Source: Pandoraea pnomenusa (lineage in GTDB: Bacteria; Pseudomonadota; Gammaproteobacteria; Burkholderiales; Burkholderiaceae). Taken from it: a stretch of DNA of 64,000 nucleotides. The notes under the pieces are model-generated. The model was not told the DNA's origin. It was given only the letters and a program-made list of their open reading frames with translations, and made no database searches. Positions 57,954-64,000 of the stretch are shown here, piece by piece (position 1 is the stretch's first letter; each line of letters opens with the position of its first letter). The DNA is taken from positions 1,426,001 to 1,490,000 of the forward strand of contig NZ_CP009553.3 of NCBI RefSeq assembly GCF_000767615.3, written 5' to 3'. The translations under genes and the position numbers were made by a program.

Positions 57954-59120
57954 ATGAGCGCCATTCGATCCAGACACGCGGCCGGTCGCCGGCCGGCCGT
58001 CGGCATCTCGCTGTTCGCGCGAGATGCGCAGCAGATATGGGAGAACGGCATCCATCAGAACGTGGCCTTCCTGGCCATGATGCTAAAGGCCTGCGACCGC
58101 ATCGGCCCCGTGTATTTCCTCAACGGCGGCGACGCCGGATCGCTTCCTCCCGGGCTTCAGTTGCACGACCTTGGGGTGCCGCTGGTCGCCCCGGCCGATG
58201 TCACGCACGAACTCGACGTCGTGATCCAGATGGGGGCGCAGTTGCCGCGAGAATGGCTCCGGCGGATGAAGGCGCTCGGTGCGCGGCTCATCGCCTGCTT
58301 CGTGGGCAACACCTACAGCGAGTTGTGCGAGACGCCGATCTTCGGCAAGCCTTCGGGGCATCTGTTCAACGGCAGTCCGTTCGACGAGGCGTGGATCCTG
58401 CGCAAATCGCAGTCCATCGATGCCGCGATCCTGCGTACGGTCATGCGAATTCCCGTCGTCACGATCCCGCATCTCTGGTCGCCGTACTTCATCGAGCGGC
58501 GCTGTCGCGAACTCGCCTCGCACGGCCTGCATTTCGGCTATCGGCCACGTGAGGGAAAGTGGCGTCTGTCGATTGCCGAGCCGAACATCTCGGTGGTCAA
58601 GAGCTGCCAGTATCCGATGCTCGCGGCCGACGCCTTCCATCGGCGACATCCCGGGGCGGTGGAGAAGCTCACCGTGGTCAACACCACGAACGTGCGCGAG
58701 CATCCGACGTTCGTCTATTTCGCCAACCGCCTCGATCTGGTGCGGCAACACAAGGCGGCATTCACCGATCGCATCGATCTTCCGTTGCTGCTCGCGCAGC
58801 ATACCGATGCCGTGATCTCGCACCAATGGGAGAACGCGCAGAACTACCTCTACTACGACACCCTGTATGGAGGCTATCCCTTGATCCACAACACGCGAAT
58901 GCTCGGCGACGCGGGCTACTACTACCCATCGTTCGACGCCGTTGCCGGTGCGGCGGCCCTTCGTGACGCCTGGGTACATCACGATGCCAGCCTCGCCGAT
59001 TACCGCAGGCGCGCCGACGCGGTGCTGCGCGCGGTGTCGATCGACAACCCGGACAACTGGCAGGTCATCGCTGGCCGGCTGCTTGCGCCGACGGGCAGCG
59101 AGGGAGGCGTCGATGTCTGA
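57954..59120 (+). CDS. DUF2827-like protein, copy 1 (putative glycosyltransferase)
   Basis: Predicted 388-residue soluble protein. GGGAGG six bases before the ATG fixes the start. Family features are VGISLFARDAQQIWENGIHQN at the N-terminus, AEPNISVVKSCQYPML in the middle, and WENAQNYLYYDTLYGGYPLI followed by HNTRMLGDAGYYYPSFD. The last segment looks like a GT-B donor-binding site (acidic residue, Gly, Pro, then an aromatic/Asp turn); this copy has Asp where the others have Glu. I recognise it as DUF2827-like by memory, not search. It starts 82 bases after the adhesin stop with no terminator, suggesting one operon. Confidence 0.75.
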   Translation: MSAIRSRHAAGRRPAVGISLFARDAQQIWENGIHQNVAFLAMMLKACDRIGPVYFLNGGDAGSLPPGLQLHDLGVPLVAPADVTHELDVVIQMGAQLPREWLRRMKALGARLIACFVGNTYSELCETPIFGKPSGHLFNGSPFDEAWILRKSQSIDAAILRTVMRIPVVTIPHLWSPYFIERRCRELASHGLHFGYRPREGKWRLSIAEPNISVVKSCQYPMLAADAFHRRHPGAVEKLTVVNTTNVREHPTFVYFANRLDLVRQHKAAFTDRIDLPLLLAQHTDAVISHQWENAQNYLYYDTLYGGYPLIHNTRMLGDAGYYYPSFDAVAGAAALRDAWVHHDASLADYRRRADAVLRAVSIDNPDNWQVIAGRLLAPTGSEGGVDV

Positions 59121-60270
59121 GCGATCGAACCGCGCCGCGATGGACCGGCGCCTTGTGGTCGGCGTGTCGCTCTTCGTCAAGGGAAGCGGACAGTCGTTGT
59201 GGGAGAACGGCATCTTCCAGAACTGCCTGCTGCTGGTGATGCTGCTGCGCCGTTCGCCGTACGTGGCCGACGCCGTGATGGTCAACGGCGGCAACGCCGC
59301 GACGCCATCGCCCGACCTCATGCTGGAGGCCACGAACATCCCCCTGATCACGCTCGAGGCGGCGATGGCGCGCTGCGACGTGATGATCGAAATGAGCGCG
59401 CAACTCGACGTGGCGTGGATTGCCGCATTCCGCGAACGGGGCGGCAAGGTCGTGACGATGCGCGTGGGCAACGATTACGTGATCGACATCGAGCGCGCGA
59501 TGTTCGGCAAGCCCCCGGGGTTTCTCTTCTCCGGGGCGACCTACGACGGTGTCTGGACGATTCCGGAGTTTGGCGTCACCTGCCGGAGCTACTTCGAATG
59601 CGCGTTGCGCACACCGGTGACGATCGTGCCCCACATCTGGCATCCGATGCTCTTCGACCGCGCACGGGCCGCGTTGGGCGAACAGGAGGCGTTCGGCTAC
59701 CGACCCGGACGCTCGCGCTGGCGCGTGGCGATCTTCGAGCCGAACATCTGCATGGTCAAAACCTGCGTGATACCCATGCTCGCGACCGAACTGGCCTATC
59801 GCGCCGAACCGTCGTTTGCCGAGAGCGTGCTGGTGTGCAACACGCTGCATCTCAAGGAGCACGCCACATTCGTGCATTTCGCGCGCAGCCTCGACATCGT
59901 GGATCACGGCGTGGCGTCGTTTCAGGGGCGCTTCGCGCTCTTCGAGTTCATGTCGCGCCATGGCGACGCCGTGGTGTCGCACACGTGGGAGAACGCACAG
60001 AACTACCTCTATTACGAGTTGCTGTACGGCGGCTATCCACTGGTTCACAACTCGCCCTTCCTGGGCAAGTGCGGCTATTTCTATCCGGGGTTCGATTGCG
60101 AGGAAGGGGCACGCCGGTTGCTCGAGGCGTTTCGCACGCATGACGACAATCTCGAGCAGTACCGCCGGGACGCCCGCCAGTTGCTCGACGACGTCAGCAT
60201 CGAGAACGCCGCGAACGTGAGCGCGTACAGCGAAGCCATTGCAGCGCTGTACCGGCCCGCCGGGGCCTGA
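59113..60270 (+). CDS. DUF2827-like protein, copy 2 (putative glycosyltransferase)
   Basis: Predicted 385 residues. VVGVSLFVKGSGQSLWENGI, FEPNICMVKTCVIPML and WENAQNYLYYELLYGGYPLV followed by HNSPFLGKCGYFYPGFD align closely with copy 1. Glu in YYELLYGG fits the GT-B donor-ribose Glu. The ATG overlaps the end of copy 1 by eight bases with GGGAGG five bases upstream, so translation is coupled. No membrane or signal segment: a cytoplasmic enzyme would meet the adhesin before secretion. Confidence 0.75.
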   Translation: MSERSNRAAMDRRLVVGVSLFVKGSGQSLWENGIFQNCLLLVMLLRRSPYVADAVMVNGGNAATPSPDLMLEATNIPLITLEAAMARCDVMIEMSAQLDVAWIAAFRERGGKVVTMRVGNDYVIDIERAMFGKPPGFLFSGATYDGVWTIPEFGVTCRSYFECALRTPVTIVPHIWHPMLFDRARAALGEQEAFGYRPGRSRWRVAIFEPNICMVKTCVIPMLATELAYRAEPSFAESVLVCNTLHLKEHATFVHFARSLDIVDHGVASFQGRFALFEFMSRHGDAVVSHTWENAQNYLYYELLYGGYPLVHNSPFLGKCGYFYPGFDCEEGARRLLEAFRTHDDNLEQYRRDARQLLDDVSIENAANVSAYSEAIAALYRPAGA

Positions 60271-60348
60271 GAAGCGCAGCGCGCGGCGTGCGATCGACGA
60301 CGTATCGCAACTTCACGACGGCATCGACCGCCCGCACGGCGGCAGGGA

Positions 60349-60396
60349 GTGACAAACGTGACAAACGTGGCAAATCTGGCAAACCTGGAAAACGCG
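60349..60396 (+). repeat. 9-bp degenerate repeat at the 5' end of DUF2827-like copy 3
   Basis: gtgacaaac, gtgacaaac, gtggcaaat, ctggcaaac, ctggaaaac: five units. Read on the other strand they are gtttgtcac/gtttgccac, the same family as the repeat at 870-922. Each of the first three contains a possible GTG start. Confidence 0.7.
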
Positions 60397-61521
60397 TCCA
60401 GGCTTCGCATCGGAATCACCATCGGCCTGCATCGTGCCGACGAGACGATCTGGAACAACGGCATCAAGCAGAACGCGATTTTTCTGGCCGACGCGCTCGC
60501 GCGCTGTGCGTCGGTGTACAGCGTGGCGCTGCTCAACACGACACCGGTGCCGCTCGGCGACACGCTGCCATGGTCGTTGACACGCTTCCCGACGCTGCCG
60601 TTCGAGGCGGCCAAGGACGACATCGATCTGCTGATCGAGCTCGGCGGCCAGATCGACGCCGATCAGACCGGCTACCTGAAGGCGCGCGGCGTGCGTCTGG
60701 TGTCGTATTGCTGTGGATCGGAGTATCTGCTCGCGGCGCAGGCGATGCTCTTCGATCGGCCTGCGTGGGGCGCCGGGTTGTTCGTCAATCAGCGTTATGA
60801 CGCGATCTGGATGGTGCCGCAGGTCGCCGATGCGAACCGGCCGTTCTTCGAGGTGCTGCGACGCCAACGCGCGCATGCCGTGCCGTTCGTGTGGAGTCCG
60901 GTCTTCCTCGAGGCGTGCGCGAGCGCACAGCCTTGCGGGGGCGCCTACGCGCCGCACACCGAGCCCCGTCGCCTGAGCGTCATGGAGCCCAACGTCGACA
61001 TCGTCAAGTTCTGTCTCTATCCGATCCTGATCGCCGAGCTGGCGTATCGCGAGCGGCCAGGCGTCATCGCACTGTTGCAGGTCACCAATGCACAGCGACT
61101 GGCCGAGCACAGCCCGGACTTCGTGGCACTCATGCATCAGCTGGATATCGTGCGCGAGCGCAAGGCGACTTTCCTCCCGCGCTACGACACACCGACGTTT
61201 CTGGCCGAATACACCGACGTGGTGATCTCGCACCAGATGGCCAATCCGCTCAACTACTTCTATCTGGAAGTGTGCTGGCAAGGCTACGCGCTGATTCATA
61301 ACGCGGGCCTGTGCAGCGACCTCGGCTACTACTACCAGGGGAACGATCTCGGCGCGGGCGCCCGCCGGCTGGTCGAGGCGCTCGACCGGCACGACGCGGG
61401 TCTTGCCGCCTATCGCTTCGCGCAGCGGCAACAGATTCGGCGATACCTTCCCGAGAACACGGAGGTCGTGCGGACCTACGAAGCCTTGCTCGGCGAAGTC
61501 ATGGCCGGACCGATCCGCTGA
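60349..61521 (+). CDS. DUF2827-like protein, copy 3 (putative glycosyltransferase)
   Basis: Predicted 390 residues. It shares the ITIGLHRADETIWNNGIKQN start, MEPNVDIVKFCLYPILIAEL and the C-terminal QMANPLNYFYLEVCWQGYAL followed by IHNAGLCSDLGYYYQGND, but is the most diverged: WENAQNYLYY is replaced by MANPLNYFYLE. The start is a GTG; three in-frame GTGs (60349, 60358, 60367) lie within 9-base repeats, and AGGGA at 60344-60348 best suits 60358. A 78-base gap separates it from copy 2. Confidence 0.72.
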   Translation: MTNVTNVANLANLENASRLRIGITIGLHRADETIWNNGIKQNAIFLADALARCASVYSVALLNTTPVPLGDTLPWSLTRFPTLPFEAAKDDIDLLIELGGQIDADQTGYLKARGVRLVSYCCGSEYLLAAQAMLFDRPAWGAGLFVNQRYDAIWMVPQVADANRPFFEVLRRQRAHAVPFVWSPVFLEACASAQPCGGAYAPHTEPRRLSVMEPNVDIVKFCLYPILIAELAYRERPGVIALLQVTNAQRLAEHSPDFVALMHQLDIVRERKATFLPRYDTPTFLAEYTDVVISHQMANPLNYFYLEVCWQGYALIHNAGLCSDLGYYYQGNDLGAGARRLVEALDRHDAGLAAYRFAQRQQIRRYLPENTEVVRTYEALLGEVMAGPIR

Positions 61522-61551
61522 GCGGCCGCGGCGGCCGGCGAGATCGGGAGG

Positions 61552-62577
61552 CTATGCGATCGAGCGGCAACCGTCCTCGGCGGCGGCCTCGCGCGGCGGG
61601 GCGTCGGCGGTTCGCCGCGCGAATGTCTGCGTGACGGCGATCCCGTTCTTGATGGCCGTCATCTCGGCCAGGATGGCCACTGCGATTTCGGCGGGCGTGC
61701 GCGCGCCGAGGTGCATGCCGACCGGGCCGTGCAGGCGCTCGATTTCCGTGGCGCTCAGATCGAACAGCGACAGGCGCTCGCGGCGGCGCGCATTGTTGAT
61801 GCGCGAGCCGATGGCGCCGATGTAGAACGCCGGCGACTTGAGCGCCTCGAGCAGCGCCATGTCGTCGAGCTTCGGGTCATGCGTGAGCGTGAGCACGGCA
61901 CTGTGCGAGTCGAGTTGCAAACGCACGATCAGGTCGTCGGGCATCTCGCGCGAGAGTTCGGTGCCCGCGACCTGCCATTCGTCCGCATATTCGCTGCGCG
62001 GATCGCACACGATCACGTGATAGTCGAGCGCGCAGGCCATGCTCGCCACGTATTTCGAGAGTTGCCCGGCGCCGATCACGATCAGCCGATGGCGCGGGCC
62101 GTGCGAGGTGATGAGACGCTCGCCGTCGAATTCGACCGACGGCGCATGGTGGCCAGGCGCCATGCGCACAATGCCGGTCTTCATGTCCAGTTCGCGCACC
62201 ACGAGGCGGAATTTGGCGATGCTGTCGAGCAGATCGGCGATGCGCGACGCTTCGCTCACGGGTTCGAGCACGAGTTGCAACGTGCCGCCGCAAGGCAGGC
62301 CGAAGCGGTGCGCCTCCTCGGCCGTCACGCCGTAGCTCGTGATCTGCGGGCGATCGTGCGGCCAGTCGCCGTTGCGGATGCGTTCGATGAGATCGTCCTC
62401 GACGCAGCCGCCCGACACCGAACCGACCATGTGGCCGTCTTCGCGAATCGCAAGCATCGAGCCCACCGGGCGCGGGGCCGAGCCCCAGGTGCGCACAACG
62501 GTCCCGAGCGTGACGAAAAAGCCCGCGCGGGTCCACTGTACGGCGGACTTCAGCACTTCCAGATCGACACTGTCCAT
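61552..62577 (-). CDS. xdhC: XdhC family protein (molybdenum hydroxylase maturation)
   Basis: Predicted 341 residues. The N-terminal XdhC/CoxI domain has GSMLAIREDGHMVGSVSGGC and VEDDLIERI, and the Rossmann domain has RLIVIGAGQLSKYVASMACA. XdhC proteins bind the molybdenum cofactor, promote its sulfuration and insert it into xanthine dehydrogenase-type enzymes. The ATG at 62577 suits the family length. It is divergent from coxG; the enzyme itself is not in the window. Confidence 0.9.
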   Translation of the reverse strand: MDSVDLEVLKSAVQWTRAGFFVTLGTVVRTWGSAPRPVGSMLAIREDGHMVGSVSGGCVEDDLIERIRNGDWPHDRPQITSYGVTAEEAHRFGLPCGGTLQLVLEPVSEASRIADLLDSIAKFRLVVRELDMKTGIVRMAPGHHAPSVEFDGERLITSHGPRHRLIVIGAGQLSKYVASMACALDYHVIVCDPRSEYADEWQVAGTELSREMPDDLIVRLQLDSHSAVLTLTHDPKLDDMALLEALKSPAFYIGAIGSRINNARRRERLSLFDLSATEIERLHGPVGMHLGARTPAEIAVAILAEMTAIKNGIAVTQTFARRTADAPPREAAAEDGCRSIA

Positions 62578-62864
62578 AGCACGGTTCCTTCGCCGGTTCG
62601 CGAGCGGGGCGCGCTGCACAAAGGCCGCCGCTCGATGAGTTTCGGCGAGTATAGCGCGCCTTGGCTTGCGCTGTATTCCACGAGATACGGCGCCTGGCCG
62701 GTGTCGGCCTGACGCTGGCCGTCGGGCGAACTGCCGCACCCGCCCTCCGAGGCGGGGTAACTCGTGTCACAATAGTTCGCCGGCCGAGACGGTACGCAGA
62801 CACCGGGTGGGCAGGCAGGGCCGAAGTACCGACGTGCCACCGCATGGCTTTGGGGAGGCAGGCT

Positions 62865-63482
62865 ATGGAGCTGAAGGACAGCCGGCAACTGCCGGCGGCA
62901 CGGGATGTCGTGTGGATCGCGCTGAACGACCCGGGCGTGCTGCGCGGCTGCATTCCGGGCTGCGAATCGATCGAGCGCATCGACGACACGACCTGGACCG
63001 TGGTCGTGGGCGCCACGCTGGGGCCCGTGAGCGGCCGGTGGACCGGGCGTGTCGCCGTGTCCGACGTCATCGCGCCAAGTACGTACACGCTGACTTTCGA
63101 CGGGCTCGGCTCGTCGGCCGGACACACGCAGGGCAAGGCCGTGGTGACGCTGCAATCGCAAGGACCGATGAACACATTGCTGAAGTATGACCTGAAGGCG
63201 CGGATCGGCGGCGAACACACAACGCTCGATGCCCCGCAGATCGAGACGGCGGCCCGCAAGCTGGCCGACGAATTCTTCACCCGCCTGATCGCAGCGATCG
63301 CCCCTCACCACGCGCTCAATGACCGGGTGGCCGCCGACAGCGACGTGGCGGCGGCGCTGGCAAACGCCTCGGCGACACGCGATGCGCCGTCGACGCGCGG
63401 CAGATTCGCGCGCTGGTGGCCATGGGTCCTGGCGCTGCTGGTGCTGATCTTCATCGTGATGTGGGGCAATCATGCCAGCTGA
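62865..63482 (+). CDS. coxG: CoxG family (SRPBCC) protein with C-terminal membrane anchor
   Basis: Predicted 205 residues. MELKDSRQLPAARDVVWIAL followed by NDPGVLRGCIPGCESIE is the classic CoxG start. The SRPBCC fold occupies residues 1-150, and the C-terminus is a single membrane helix (WWPWVLALLVLIFIVMW). CoxG recruits CO dehydrogenase and related molybdenum hydroxylases to the membrane. GGGGAGG precedes the ATG at 62865. Its end overlaps the next gene by 11 bases. Confidence 0.9.
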   Translation: MELKDSRQLPAARDVVWIALNDPGVLRGCIPGCESIERIDDTTWTVVVGATLGPVSGRWTGRVAVSDVIAPSTYTLTFDGLGSSAGHTQGKAVVTLQSQGPMNTLLKYDLKARIGGEHTTLDAPQIETAARKLADEFFTRLIAAIAPHHALNDRVAADSDVAAALANASATRDAPSTRGRFARWWPWVLALLVLIFIVMWGNHAS

Positions 63483-64000
63483 GCGTCGTCGGCGGAAGGC
63501 GGACAAGACAACGCCGGTGTCGCCCGAGGCGCGCTCGCGCGATGCGCGTGCGCGCGAACTGCTCGCGAGCGCCGAAGCCCTCGAAGCGGCCGGCAAGCCG
63601 CCCGCGCAGCCGGGTGTGGCGGGCTACGACCTGCGTGTCCGGGTTCGCGACGGCGAAACTCCCGTGTTCGGGCCGGGGCGCCTCACGCTGCTGCGCGCCA
63701 TCGAGGCCACAGGGTCGATCTCGGCGGCGGCACGTCGCATGGGCATGTCGTACCGGCGTGCATGGCTGCTGGTCGAGGCGATGAATCACGAGTTCCGCGA
63801 ACCGCTGGTGACGCGCCATATTGGCGGCGTGTCGGGCGGCGGCGCGGCGCTCACGCCGTTCGCACAGAACCTCGCGGCGCACTACGACACCCTCATCAAT
63901 GAAATCCGCTTGTTGCTCGACGCGCACGTGCCGACCTTCGATGCGTATCTGAAAGGCGACAGGACCGGCATCCCGGACGACGAGCCCCCCCGTGTCCGGT
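63472..64000 (+). CDS. ModE-like winged-helix regulator (3' end outside window)
   Basis: Open frame of 176 codons with no stop before the window ends. After a charged N-terminus of about 50 residues comes the ModE/LysR-type wHTH: GPGRLTLLRAIEATGSISAA followed by ARRMGMSYRRAWLLVEAMNH and the wing with GGVSGGGAALTPFAQ. ModE-type proteins sense molybdate and control molybdenum uptake and enzymes. No molybdate-binding MOP domain is visible before the edge. The start overlaps coxG, so the two are coupled. Confidence 0.85.
   Translation, partial: MPAERRRRKADKTTPVSPEARSRDARARELLASAEALEAAGKPPAQPGVAGYDLRVRVRDGETPVFGPGRLTLLRAIEATGSISAAARRMGMSYRRAWLLVEAMNHEFREPLVTRHIGGVSGGGAALTPFAQNLAAHYDTLINEIRLLLDAHVPTFDAYLKGDRTGIPDDEPPRVR

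Noticed and set aside
55721..58051. A 776-codon antisense frame inside the trimeric adhesin gene
   Set aside because: Mirror of the repetitive adhesin coding sequence; no ribosome site or recognisable domain.

Overview
The window is GC-rich chromosomal DNA from a Gram-negative betaproteobacterium. Housekeeping gene order (pgk-pyk-fba-purC-purE-purK-sua5, waaF beside a zf-CHCC gene, groESL under CIRCE), the Burkholderia-type porin, the ESPR-type autotransporters and the run of DUF2827-like genes point to Burkholderiales, family Burkholderiaceae. Pandoraea is my best guess for the genus. That guess rests on gene content and protein character, not on a search.

Layout. 1-3.6 kb: end of a sensor kinase, a YD-repeat-like lipoprotein and a DASS anion transporter. 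3.9-9.0 kb: a 1692-residue glycine-rich classical autotransporter. 9.0-20.3 kb: an accessory catabolic and uptake block. It holds an IclR regulator and a divergent pair of units, quinone oxidoreductase/VOC protein on the minus strand and flavin hydroxylase/FAH hydrolase/Liv-type ABC importer/porin on the plus strand; this looks like degradation and import of an aromatic or phenolic acid. 20.6-22.9 kb: groESL with a textbook sigma70 promoter, CIRCE operator and terminator. 22.9-26.8 kb: two regulator/transporter pairs (LysR/MFS and MarR/EamA). 26.9-34.6 kb: moaC, an M48 metalloprotease, a YheT hydrolase, waaF and azlCD. 34.7-44.5 kb: lower glycolysis (pgk, pyk, fba) and purine genes (purC, purE, purK, then sua5), interrupted by an odd effector-like gene at 39.0-40.6 kb. 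44.6-52.9 kb: sterol desaturase-like protein, dacB, a QseBC-type two-component system, an I78-like small protein, a degP-type protease preceded by a PmrA/QseB-type box, and a small periplasmic protein. 53.3-61.5 kb: a 1509-residue trimeric autotransporter adhesin followed closely by three tandem DUF2827-like genes. 61.5-64 kb: xdhC, coxG and a ModE-like regulator running off the end, which implies that molybdenum hydroxylase genes lie nearby.

The most interesting unit is the trimeric autotransporter plus three paralogous DUF2827-like proteins. Their C-terminal halves look like a GT-B glycosyltransferase donor site, and the adhesin stalk is crowded with Ser/Thr-rich 'SLSTG' repeats. I propose, as inference only, a dedicated adhesin glycosylation system. 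Second is the protein at 39.0-40.6 kb, which combines a degenerate dual-specificity-phosphatase-like region with a C-terminal U-box-like segment and could be a secreted effector. Third is the envelope-stress neighbourhood, where a QseB/PmrA-type direct repeat sits on the -35 region of a degP gene that is divergent from an I78 inhibitor-like gene.

All functional names come from reading motifs by eye. No search or structure prediction was run.
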